From NCBI RefSeq assembly GCF_000417875.1, contig NW_006920894.1:228417-292416 (forward strand): DNA of 64,000 bases. The letters run 5' to 3'. Within the stretch, counting starts at the first letter, position 1; each line of letters opens with the position of its first letter. This document shows positions 37,564 through 47,533 of the stretch, in pieces. The position numbers and the translations under genes are program-made. The stretch is from Pseudozyma flocculosa PF-1. Its lineage: Eukaryota; Basidiomycota; Ustilaginomycetes; Ustilaginales; Ustilaginaceae. The notes beneath the pieces were generated by a model. The model was not told where the DNA came from. It ran no database searches and saw only the letters and a list, made by a program, of their open reading frames with translations.

Positions 37564-38863
37564 GCCACGGATGCTGCTTGAGCCCGGCGCGAGTCGCGAG
37601 CATACTGTATCGTCTAGCGCCGAAATCGTCCCACGGCCGCATCGGTTCCTGCCGAGGACTGTCCATGCGCAGGCCGGCTGCGCCGTCGCCCCCGGGTGCA
37701 GTTGGCACAGGCGGCGGATATGCGCCAGGTTAGGCGGGCGTGGCAGCCAGGCAGTAGTGCCAGCCACACGACGACGAAGGCGGCGCGGGACGGAGGATTC
37801 CCCCCCCCTCGCACGCTTTTTTCGAAAAACGGGGAAAACCCCCGAGAAGCTGCATGCAGGAAGCTGAACCGGCCAGGCAGGGCGGCAGCACCGCAGCGTT
37901 TGACAGCTCTGGGGCCGCCACGCCCCGGCAAAGCAGGCAGAGGTTGAGCCGGGCGCCGGCGTGGGTACCGAGGGAGAATCGACGACAGCAGCTCGACCGA
38001 GGAAGCCAGAGAGAGAGTCTTGCCAGAGAGAGTCAGGCTGTGGTACCCTTTGACACTCAGCTCGAGGCTCATGGGTGGCTGGCGCAGGGTCAGGTCCAGT
38101 CGGCGCTGGCTTGCTTGTCTCCGAGAGACGGGACGGATGGCCAGCAGCCGCGCCACCAGCCTTTGTCGTCGGCACCAGCACGACCAGATGTGCCTCCCTC
38201 TGCTGCTGCTCTGACCCTCTTCCCCCTCCAGTCCCGTTGGTCGTCTGAAGATGAGAGGGCGCTGCCGTTGCAACCTGGCTTGCTTCCCATCAACCAGCAC
38301 CCAATCAAGACCCAGCATCCGGTACCCTCTCCCGTCCGCCGCCGCCTCCCAGGTACGAAGAGCGACCACTGTCTGCACTCGCATCCTCGTGGCCGGTGCC
38401 CCACGGTCGTCTCCCCGCCCGTCTTTGCCTTCTCCTGCTTCTCACGGCTTCGAGCGCTTCCTCCTGCCAGCCAGCCGACCAACGACAGGCTCTGCCTCCG
38501 TCTCTGTCTTTGCCGCAAGCCTTAAAGTCCCTCGAGCCTGCTCATCGGGTCGCCCCGACCCGGCACTCCCTGTTTTTCACGCCAGGTCCGCCGCCACCCT
38601 CGTCCTTTCCTTCTTGCCCTCCTTGATTCCTACGGCCCCGTGACCGACCATCCGTCCTCTGGCGCCGACCAACGACCGACCTTTGCTCAAAAGGACTCGG
38701 AGGCAGAACCGCCCCTTCTCTCTCGCTCGTCGCGTCCCGTCGTTCTTATCACGTATCACCATCCGCTCCGGCCCGCCATCCGACAGGCATACCTCTGCTT
38801 CCTCTTTCCTCTTCTTCTCTCGAGGCATCGGCTCTCATCACCGCCCGACCCATCGCGATCGGA

Positions 38864-40606
38864 ATGTCCCGACCGCACTCGCCCGCCCCCGGCGCTCAGC
38901 TGGCAGAGGATGTCGCTGTAGCAGTCCACCTCAACACCGACGGCGCAAGCACGCCAAACTCGCTCTCTGGAATGCACCTGCAGCTCCCGGAAAACCCTCG
39001 CTCGTCCGGCGACGCCTCTGACCCGGCCACGACCACATACGCCCTCGAGCCGGTCAACCCAAAGGAAAGGGTCACGGTCGACGTCGTCAAGGACGCAAAG
39101 TCCGGCAAGCACTACAAGGCCATCCCCGTCAAGAACCCGGCCTACTCGCTTGGCCACACCAAGGGCGCCCCCGCCGTCGCGCCGCTCCCGCCCAGGACGA
39201 CGGGCCGAATCGGCCTCGGACACGCGCTGCCGACCAAGGAGCAGAACGACGCCTACAAGAAGGACAAGAAGCTTCGCTCCGGCAGGACCTCGGCGGGCAC
39301 CCACACGCCTGAAAACTACATGTCGGACAGCTCGCGTCGGCCATCGATGGACGCCAACACGAGCGAGGGCCGCAACCTCTTGCTGCAGCAGCTGCGCGAG
39401 CTGATCCACGAGGAGGTCTCCCGCGCCAACTGGCACCACAGCGAGAGCGTCAAGCAGCACCTCGAGGAATCCAAGCAGGACCAGGTCGACCTGCTCGAGG
39501 AGGCCATCGCTAAGACCAAGGCGCAGGAAGATGAGAAGGCGGGCGACCTCGAAAAGACGGCCGACGTCGATGCGCCCAAGATGCTCATGACCGAGACCAA
39601 GGACGACAGCACCGTCAAGGGCAGCGACACGTCGGCCGTCGAGACCGTCGACCCGGAGTACGTCGAGCGCGGCGTCATCGAGAGGACGGGGACCGACGGC
39701 ACCGACGGCGAGCTCGAGTTCCCCAACCCGTGGGCCAAGTTCAGGTACAAGATGCGCGAGCCGTTCGCCGAGTTCCTCGGAACCTTTATCCTCATGACGT
39801 TCGGTGACGGTATCAACAACCAGGTCTTTGTCTCGCAGATGCTCGACCCCAGCAGCCCCAAGGGAGAGTACCTCTCGGTGTCGTTCGGCTGGGGCGTCGG
39901 TGTGGCGCTCGGCGTCTGGGTGGCGGGCGGCATCTCCGGAGGCATGCTCAACCCGGCCGTCACCATCACGCTCGCCACGTTCCGCAAATTCCCCTGGAAG
40001 AAGGTGCCCATCTACATTGCCGCGCAGCTTCTCGGAAGCTTCTGCGGCGCGCTCTGCATCTACGGCCTCTACGTCAACCCGATCCGCATGGTCGACCCGC
40101 TGCAGACGGAAAAGACGGCGGCGCTCTTCACCACGTACCCGGCCGAGTTCCTGCGCACGCCGAGCACGCGCATGACGACGTTCTACAACGAAATCTACGC
40201 CTCGGCCGTGCTGCTCATCGTCATCCTGGCCATCGGAGACGCGTCCAACACGCCGCCGCCGGACGGCATGGCGCCCATCGCCTTGCTCTGGCTCGTGTGG
40301 GGTCTCGGCGCCACGCTTGGCTGGCAGACTGCGTACGCCGTCAACCCGGCCAGGGACTTGGGACCGCGCATCATGCTCTCGGTCGTCGGATACCCGTCCG
40401 AGATCCTCTGGACCTTTGACGCGTGGTACTGGCTCTGGGTGCCGACGCTCGCCACCATCGTCGGCGCCCTCATCGGCGCCTTTATCTACGACGGCCTCAT
40501 GTACACGGGCGGCGAGTCGCCCCTCAACGCAAAGTGGCGCTTCAGCTCCACCCGCTTCGGCCGCGGATCCAAGAACAAGCTGCCCGCCGCCCTCTCCGAG
40601 GCGTGA
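38864..40606 (+). CDS. Aquaglyceroporin / glycerol facilitator (MIP family)
   Basis: Plasma-membrane channel for glycerol and other small polyols, central to fungal osmoregulation. It is a single exon of 580 residues. Residues 1-295 are a hydrophilic, charged extension. The channel domain starts at PFAEFLGTFILMTFGDGINN (TM1), with GGMLNPAVTITLAT as the first NPA loop (about residue 362) and AVNPARDLGPRIM as the second (about residue 494). The Asp following NPAR marks the glycerol-permeable subfamily rather than strict aquaporins. Six membrane segments can be followed. The channel core is normal in size (about 260 residues), so the extra length is all N-terminal, comparable in position to the regulatory N-terminus of yeast Fps1 but without visible similarity. 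The C-terminal tail is short (about 20 residues). The gene converges on the hypothetical gene at 41655. Confidence 0.93.
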   Translation: MSRPHSPAPGAQLAEDVAVAVHLNTDGASTPNSLSGMHLQLPENPRSSGDASDPATTTYALEPVNPKERVTVDVVKDAKSGKHYKAIPVKNPAYSLGHTKGAPAVAPLPPRTTGRIGLGHALPTKEQNDAYKKDKKLRSGRTSAGTHTPENYMSDSSRRPSMDANTSEGRNLLLQQLRELIHEEVSRANWHHSESVKQHLEESKQDQVDLLEEAIAKTKAQEDEKAGDLEKTADVDAPKMLMTETKDDSTVKGSDTSAVETVDPEYVERGVIERTGTDGTDGELEFPNPWAKFRYKMREPFAEFLGTFILMTFGDGINNQVFVSQMLDPSSPKGEYLSVSFGWGVGVALGVWVAGGISGGMLNPAVTITLATFRKFPWKKVPIYIAAQLLGSFCGALCIYGLYVNPIRMVDPLQTEKTAALFTTYPAEFLRTPSTRMTTFYNEIYASAVLLIVILAIGDASNTPPPDGMAPIALLWLVWGLGATLGWQTAYAVNPARDLGPRIMLSVVGYPSEILWTFDAWYWLWVPTLATIVGALIGAFIYDGLMYTGGESPLNAKWRFSSTRFGRGSKNKLPAALSEA

Positions 40607-41654
40607 TGGCCGGTACCGCTCGTCGTTCTTCCCACCAACATTGCACTTCGTCTTCAACCCTTCTCGGTTTCGGCTGCCGCCGCCGCCTACAGGGCCAGGC
40701 CGAGCCGACTTCTCTGCCCAACCTCTTCTTTTTCGCCAAAAGTCAAGGGCCTGCCATACGAAAAAAACCTCTACCCTATCAATCGAAATAAGTCTCAACT
40801 AAGCTCGGTCCGCAGGCCGGAACATCCCTTGTCTCCTCGAGCTCAAGCCCAAAAACCCGTCTGGGCCATCCGTCTCTCTTCGTGCCCACTGCCTCTCTGC
40901 CCGTCTTATCGTCGATCGATTCGTCGTCATCGCTTCTGCATGCCTCCGTACCACCTTGCCTGCTCGTCCACCGTTGCTTTCCCTCCTCAGTCGTACCTTA
41001 GCAGCGCAGCGTATCCTTGCCCTCTGTATGATCCTGTACCACCTCGCCCACCTCCTTTCCTATGCCCCAACTACCTTGCAAACCGATCGCAAAGCGCTTC
41101 TAACATCCGCTCATCGACGTGCAAAACGTTTCGCCTGAAACCATCGACCGTTCGTGGATGCAAAATCGTGGTTCATGAGAGAGGAGAGGTATATCTTCGC
41201 CGCGGTCAAAAGAAGAGGCTTCTCCATTTGTGCTGCTACGACGATCGGATCGCGAACAAACGAATCATGGATACAACTACAGGCAGAAGGCACGGACGTC
41301 GGCATCGACGCGTGCTTCTGGGCGGGCGAGCGAGCCCGTCGATCCCCAACTTGTAGTCAGGGAGCGGTGAGGAGCCGGGCCCAGCCAGTCTAATCTTGAC
41401 GAGGGAGAAGGTGTCAAAAGGGCAACAGAGACTCGATCGACGGAAGGATCGCGAACTAGGTGGCGCCAACGACGGAACGGACATGCTTGCTTTGTTGGGG
41501 TGCGAGGCGAGGACAGTGGTGCAAAGATGGACTCGGACCTTGTATCGGAACGATGCTGAGGTGCTGGCTGCAGAGAGGAGCGATGCACGTAGGACTTGTC
41601 GAGCGAGTAGACGGTGGAGGCCAGATAGGTTGAGCTGCTTGGGCTTTGCCCTAA
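40607..41654. other. Spacer between convergent genes
   Basis: This 1.05 kb spacer between two convergent stop codons holds 3' UTRs. It looks less GC-rich than its surroundings, and no gene was seen. Confidence 0.55.
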
Positions 41655-43136
41655 TCAGGACATCTGCCACTCGTTGCGGAGACTGGAGGCGCCCTGCTCA
41701 AACGCCCAGCCGGCGCTGTAGTCGGCGTCGATGGCAAACTCGTCGTAGCGGTGCTTGCGCCGCAGCGATGGCTTGGCCGACAGCGACGATCTCCGCGCGG
41801 GGCCCGTTGCCGTGCCTTTGGCCTGAGCGGGGAAGGCGCTGTGCGTGAGGTCGCTCGCGATCGAGCTGAAGATGGTGCTGCTATTGCGTCGACGACTGCT
41901 GGTCCCGTCGCTGCGGCTGCGAGGATGTTGTGCCTGGAACGGTTCGGGGGCATCGCCAAGCGGAGGCCTCGAGAGCAACGTTGGCGACGTCGGCGGCGAC
42001 TCGAGGGTCGGCGCCGGCGGTTCAGTCTCGTCGAGGATGGGGGACGAGGGCATACTGACGGACCGATGCTTCTTCGAGATGTCGAGCGCCGTGTCCAGCT
42101 TGAGCGACTTTGAGAACCCGAAGCGATCCTTGCCGCTATCCGGGAGCGTGCACGCTCGTTGCTTGGCAAAGTCGCTGGGCCCGCCACGGCGCGGAATGAA
42201 TCCGAGATGCGTCCAGCCTTGACTGAGCTGCCGGCCGCGCGCAGATGATGAAGAGGGCATCGACTGCTGCTGCCCGCGCTGTTCAGCCTCGTCCCGTGAT
42301 GCGGTTAGTGTGACGTCTTCGGCGGTGGACGTCGCGGCCTCGTCTCTTGTGCTCTCGGCCTCCAGCTTCTGGCAAAGCAGGCTCGTGTCGAGCGAGAGAT
42401 CCGGCTTGACGCCCTCGCAGTCGACGTCCATGGCGCACGCGGGAGGCGTCGAGTGTCCAGGCGTCGTCGCTGCCGAGTCGGCCGAGTCTCGGCGTGAAAA
42501 GATGGACAACGTCTCCGACTCGCCGCAAAGGGAGCCATCGTCGGCGCAGTCGTCTTCGTGGGTCGAGCAGTCGGGCAAGGGTGAGGGCGGAGGCGAGTCA
42601 ACGACTTCGACCTCGTCTGAGGCGTCAGATGGAGCCAGAGGTGTTGGCGCCGGCTCTTCGAGGATGACCTCAGCCTCTTCCGACGATGCGGCGCAGCTGC
42701 CTTCGGGAGCGTCGCCGAGTTGTGAGGCGCACTTGTTTTCGCCAGCAGGGCAAGCGACATTTCCGACTGAAGCGGGAGCAGGCGGACGAGACTCAAACAT
42801 CTCTGAGAAGCGGTAGCCTGGAGGGCCGTTGCGCCTTCGGCCGATGGAGTCGCCCTCGCGGCTGTAGATGGTGTGAACGGGGTAGGCGTAGGTGCCGTTC
42901 CAGTAGAGGCCGCCGGCGTCCCAGCTGAGCTCCTCGGTCTTGACGGGGACAAAGAGGACAGCCTTGTCATATGTCTGTTCTGGGATGGGCTCCGAGTAGC
43001 GCGGCCGTTCCGGTGCCCTGGTGATGACAATCTTGGGGATGGTGAAGTTGTGCGACGGCTTTGTTTCGCCGGCCTCCATGGCTGGCGGCTCGCACTCGAG
43101 ACGAGCTGCTTCGTTGGCTGCAGAGTCGACGAACAT
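41655..43136 (-). CDS. Hypothetical protein, largely disordered
   Basis: I do not recognise this 493-residue, single-exon protein. Residues about 28-115 are the only part with globular character: NFTIPKIVITRAPERPRYSE, PIPEQTYDKAVLFVPVKTEE and LYWNGTYAYPVHTIYSREGD, followed by NGPPGYRFSEMFE. The rest is Ser/Pro/Glu/Ala-rich with several basic Ser patches (KKHRSVSMPSSP, SRRRNSSTIF, ARRSSLSAKPSLRRKHR) that look like phosphorylation sites, and a short ending EWQMS. No signal peptide or membrane segment is seen. It is called real because the frame is long, starts with a hydrophilic N-terminus and has protein-like composition, unlike the antisense frames. It converges on the aquaglyceroporin gene. 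Confidence 0.7.
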   Translation of the reverse strand: MFVDSAANEAARLECEPPAMEAGETKPSHNFTIPKIVITRAPERPRYSEPIPEQTYDKAVLFVPVKTEELSWDAGGLYWNGTYAYPVHTIYSREGDSIGRRRNGPPGYRFSEMFESRPPAPASVGNVACPAGENKCASQLGDAPEGSCAASSEEAEVILEEPAPTPLAPSDASDEVEVVDSPPPSPLPDCSTHEDDCADDGSLCGESETLSIFSRRDSADSAATTPGHSTPPACAMDVDCEGVKPDLSLDTSLLCQKLEAESTRDEAATSTAEDVTLTASRDEAEQRGQQQSMPSSSSARGRQLSQGWTHLGFIPRRGGPSDFAKQRACTLPDSGKDRFGFSKSLKLDTALDISKKHRSVSMPSSPILDETEPPAPTLESPPTSPTLLSRPPLGDAPEPFQAQHPRSRSDGTSSRRRNSSTIFSSIASDLTHSAFPAQAKGTATGPARRSSLSAKPSLRRKHRYDEFAIDADYSAGWAFEQGASSLRNEWQMS

Positions 43137-44013
43137 GTTGGCAGATGTCGATGTCGGTGTGAATGGAAGAGAGTGAAGCTGCGCGAGTTGGTTGCGGAGT
43201 CGTAGCGAGGCTGGGTCGTGTCGAGTCTCGGCGGAACGATGCTACGGCGGCGGAGGTCGACACAAAGTGCGATTGACGAGATGGCGAAGAGCTTTCAAGA
43301 CAGGCGATGCGGGTATCAACTAGTCTGCCAGATGGGGGGCAAGCCAGCTGCCCTCGTAGTCTGAGCGAGAAGGGTATGGATAGCGGCGGTGCGGCGAGAG
43401 GAGGAGAGGCGAGGCGAGTTGAGACTGACGGCGTCGATTGTGGCGGTGGCGGTGGAGACGTCCCTTTGGCGCGGAGCGGCGGTGAATGCGCTTCGTCGCG
43501 TTGTGAAGTCGCAGGTTGAGCGGGTGTTGATCTAGGGTTGCTGCGATAAGGGCATGGTCACTGTGAGGACGATGGAGTGTCTAGCGAAGGAGGGTGGCGG
43601 CGTTGTTGACGACAAGGGTGGCCTTTGTTTTTGAGGGTGCGGGCGCAAGAGCGGCGGGTGATCCGAAAGAGAGAGGCTGGACGGATGCACAGACGAGTGC
43701 AGGTGCTGTACGGTCCCCGTGTGATGATGGCAGAGGGGACGAGAGCGATGGAGTGGTCCTGGTCCCCACTCTGCGGATTAGGGTGTCACGGCGGCGCTTA
43801 GCGGCGTAGCATTTGGCTAACGGAAGCAGGCTCCTGAGCGATGGGGCGGCCGATGATGCTGCTGTAGCCTAGCTGGCCTGGAGCTTGATCTTGACCAAGC
43901 ACAACAAACGGGAGGCCGACCGATAGGCTAGGGCACGTACAGTACGAACGGGGCGCCGCCGGTGACGAGGGGCCTGGGGAAAGGGCCGAAATGAGGGGCG
44001 TGAACACGCCGAG

Positions 44014-44044
<31 letters not shown>

Positions 44045-44049
44045 ACGAC
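44014..44049. repeat. (GGC)n(GAC)n triplet run
   Basis: About six GGC/GCG units switch into about seven GAC/ACG units in non-coding sequence. Confidence 0.85.
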
Positions 44050-44193
44050 CACACGGCGGCGGGGTGCAGGGGACAGGAGACGAGAGGAGCAGCGGCGTGC
44101 AGGACAAAGGCTTGGTGGGCACCCGACGACGACAGGTTGGCAGGCCGGTGCGCGTCAAGGTGCATCTCTGCGCAGTTGACGCCCGCCCAAGAG

Positions 44194-44212
44194 CACGCAC
44201 GCACGCACGCAC
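44194..44212. repeat. (GCAC)n short tandem repeat
   Basis: Four to five GCAC units occur. On the opposite strand they read GTGC, the unit seen near 3531. Confidence 0.85.
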
Positions 44213-46652
44213 CGCAAGGCTTGGGGTGCCAACGCAAAACTTCCGAGCCCAGGCCCCTGGTCCCTGGTTCCGTCATGCGCTTGCCAATCCCTACGCAAAT
44301 TGCAGGCCCAGCAACGCCCTCGCCCCAGCCTCTTGCTCTCAGTGCCCGCGGAAGGAAAGGAAAGGCAAGGCGGTGGGTTGGAAGTGGTCTTGATTGCACG
44401 CCCCGACGGCACAAAGGGCCCGCCCTCGACTTGGCTTCGTCTGGCCCGTCCACAGCTAGACATGGATCTGGCAGGCGTGCTTTCTTCGCGCTCGAGCAGA
44501 GAGATAGAGATAGTCTCGATGTGGGCGCAGCGTGTTTGGTCGCCTTGGCAACCAGCCTCTGCCTTGACAGTTCGGAGGGTGGCAAAGCGCGCAAAAAAAG
44601 AGGGACCGACCCCCCGTTTCGGTCCTGCGCAGCACCCTGGCGGGTCGGCCCGACCCTCTGTGGCAGGCGGGGGAGAAGCAGCGACCGCGCGTTGTTGCTT
44701 GGCGTCGAAGATGGAGACGGCCGACCGCAAGGGGGTGCCGCCTTAACCTGACGCTCCAAAGAGGGAGAAGAAAAAAACATCCCGATTCCGAAGCAAATTA
44801 TGCCGGACGAAAGCTCGTCTGGCGGCGTCCCGACCGTGCCTTGACGACGCTACGGCGTCAGCGTCATCTCGTACGGCGGAGGCGGCTGGCTTGATCGGAT
44901 TATTCGTTAGCGACCACCACCTCTCTTGCTTGATCTACGGCGCTCGAGATGGTCCTCAGCCCGCTCCTCTTTCGCCCTCTAGCGGCTCGTTGGGCACCCA
45001 CAGTGGGTATATCGTGTCTCGGAAAGGCGAGGGCCAGGTGCTACCGCCTGGCGGTGTCATTCGGTATGGATGGATCGCGAGGCGCGAGAGGGGAGCCGCG
45101 CCGCACGGCTGGGGGGTCGGAGCGATAGTGCCAAGCAGGGAGGATGAACGGCCCATGCGCCTCGCTTCAGGCACCAAGCGAGCAGGCAGCTGAACGGGCA
45201 AGGCACGGCCTGGCAGGAAGCATGCGCTGGCCTCACCCGGTCCCCAAAGGATCCCGCAAGCAGGAAGCAGGATGACGGCGGAAAGGTCCCACTTTATCGA
45301 GCCAGCGTCTCGCTTGGTCCCGGCGTGTCCCGTCGATCACGACGGGCCCCCGGCGCAGGCGCCTGCGCGGTTCAGGTGAGGTTTAGCCGCTCGCCCAGCC
45401 AGGCGTGGTTGGAGGCCGGCGGCCATCCGGCGAGCCCGACCATCGGATGGACCATGTCTCGTCGAGCCACACAGCGAGCGCCCCGCGACCGACGACCACC
45501 GGGCGGCTCCATCCGGACGCTCGACGAGCGGAGTTTGAGATCCACCCCGACGGGGCGTCGGCGCTGCTGTTTGTATCTCACAGCCCCATCCCGCAAGCAG
45601 GCAGGTACGGGCCGATGGACCTGCCTCTCTGTACAGAGATTCAGGCGGCGACCAAAACCTCCCTATTCCTCCTTAACGAAGGCCTCGAAGCGGCGAGCGT
45701 CGGTCGAGAAGCCACAGCATGCTGGATGGAAACGTCGCTTCGCCAAGCGCGAGCGATCGTCACCGCCTGCTTCCCCGTTTTCGAGTCTTTAAAGTGAAGC
45801 GTGAAAGGAACCGCCTTGTCGTCGATGGGCGGCTACCATGCTCGCTACCGGCGGCGTTTGCGGCTCAGCTTCTCTATCCGCCTGGCCTGTACTCCACGGA
45901 CCAAGGACCATCCGTCACGCTTACCCGCACCATGCTACACACATCGTACGCTAGAATCGCAGAAAATTTGCACGACAAGAATCACTTGCCTGCCTAGCCG
46001 CTCCTTCCTGAGATTCTCGACGTCTCGTCGCTCTTCATCGACGAGGATGGTTCGGTAGCGAAAATTCGATGACGACGTTCCCCGCCTGTCGTTTGCCAAC
46101 TTAGGACTCTTCGGTGCCTTCTTTCGCGTGGCCCTCTTTCCCGTTGCTGTTTTTGGTCGTCGTCGTCGTCGTCTCGGATGGGGAAGGGCAAGGCCGGCGG
46201 TCTGACAACTGGTGCGGTCTGAGGCGGCTTTTGCACCGGTCTCGCACGTCGTCCTCCACAATCTACTCGTTGCTTGGCCAAGCGTTCGTCAGCGGCCCCC
46301 TCGCCCCTCTTGTCGACTTGGGCCCCGTGTACGCTCAGCCCGGCCGCACTCACGACCGAACAGCTGGAGCAAGTGAGGTCAGATCGGGCTTCGCTTCACT
46401 CGTTCGCTTCTTTACCGTACCACCGTAACGTCTTGGCACCTTCTCTCGGCGAATGAAACGAGAGAAAAAGGATGACGACGGAGCGGCGTCGTGCGGACAT
46501 GGCTGGCATCGACCGGCGGCGGGACCTTTGGTGGGAAAGCACAGGCCGGGGCCATATGGACGAGCATCAAGGGTGAAAGGATGACAACCAACATGTCGAT
46601 CCCCGTCCAACCGTCCTTACCCTACCAACCAAATCAACCAAGCGTTTTCCTG

Positions 46653-46662
46653 CCTGGCCAGG
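46653..46662. repeat. CCTGGCCAGG palindrome
   Basis: Perfect 10-bp palindrome in the 4.4 kb spacer, followed by GGCT repeats. Confidence 0.8.
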
Positions 46663-47533
46663 CCTGCTCGCTGGCTGGCTTACCCGATCATCGTATCCCG
46701 AGGCATCAGCTGTCCTTCGCCTCGCCGTGCCCACGCACCCGCCCCCGCCCGCCTCCGGTCCGATGGTCATCTCGTTCATCCTTTCTCGGTACCACAGTAG
46801 TCGCCTTTTCTCTCTAGACGAACTCTCTCGTCAAGACGGTGGCGAAAGACAACGTGACTGGCCCGTTACCGTACGCGACTTCGTCACCTTGTGCCTCGTT
46901 CCCCCTCTTGTCACACGATATGAACAGGACCCAGCGGCTCTGGCCTCATTTCTTAGCTAAAAGACGCTGTGGAGACCAACCTTTGCTCCATCATCGCTCA
47001 AGGGAGCGCATGGGGCGATAAAGACGAGATCCCGTCCCTTTGGACGGCGACGAATAGCGGAGGCGCCATGACGCAAGTCGCTCCCTTCCCTCGTGGAGCC
47101 CTCAGGAACCGAGGACTAGCTTGAACCTCCGCACAGCCGCACGACGAGGACCCTGCAGGGCAGCCAGCCCCAAACGACGGCCTGGCCCCGCCCGCTCTCG
47201 GTGCCGAGAAAATGATCCCAACTACGCCCCTCCCTGCTCCTCGAGTGCCTCTACTCGTGCCACTTTCGTCGGTCAGCACAACCCTTTTATCATGTGACGA
47301 TTCCGAACGACAATAGGTTGGACGTGCTTGTTGGGCGGCCATCCGCATGATGGGAGGCTGGTATGAAAAAGGACTGTGAAAGGAGAAGCCACAATAGAGG
47401 CGGAGAGGCGGAGGAATGGATCGCGAGATGAAGAGGACCTCGACAGATTGGCAACGCACGTTTGGCCACCGACGCCGCGCGCGCGCGTAGACAGATTGGA
47501 GGAGTTCCGGGAGGAGTTCCGAGAGGCGACGCC

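Larger units (their letters stand above)
34315..38863. other. 4.5 kb spacer upstream of the aquaglyceroporin gene
   Basis: No frame resembles a known family, and open frames on both strands are low-complexity. Visible content: near-palindromic GCGGTACCG-type words at about 35218, 35476 and 35547, a CCTGGCCAGG palindrome at 36702, a GAC/GAG run at 37527-37563 and a C/T-rich leader from about 38310 to the ATG. The spacer probably includes a long promoter or 5' UTR. A non-coding RNA cannot be excluded. Confidence 0.5.
43137..47533. other. 4.4 kb spacer without a supported gene
   Basis: The spacer lies upstream of the hypothetical gene and downstream of the BRCT gene. The longest frames are low-complexity and antisense-overlapping. 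It holds a GCG/GAC triplet run (44014-44049), a GCAC run (44194-44212), a CCTGGCCAGG palindrome (46653) and several short GTC/CGT stretches. No RNA gene was recognised. Confidence 0.5.

Noticed and set aside
38756..40798. 680-codon open frame antisense to the aquaglyceroporin
   Set aside because: Same GC-driven artefact. The sense strand carries the NPA motifs.
41655..43136. Possible further 3' exons for the hypothetical gene
   Set aside because: No good donor lies near the C-terminus, and the frame ends cleanly at a stop, so the single-exon model was kept.
43869..44780. 303-codon minus-strand frame
   Set aside because: Composition (Arg, Pro, Ser, Cys scattered) and overlap with triplet repeats are not protein-like.
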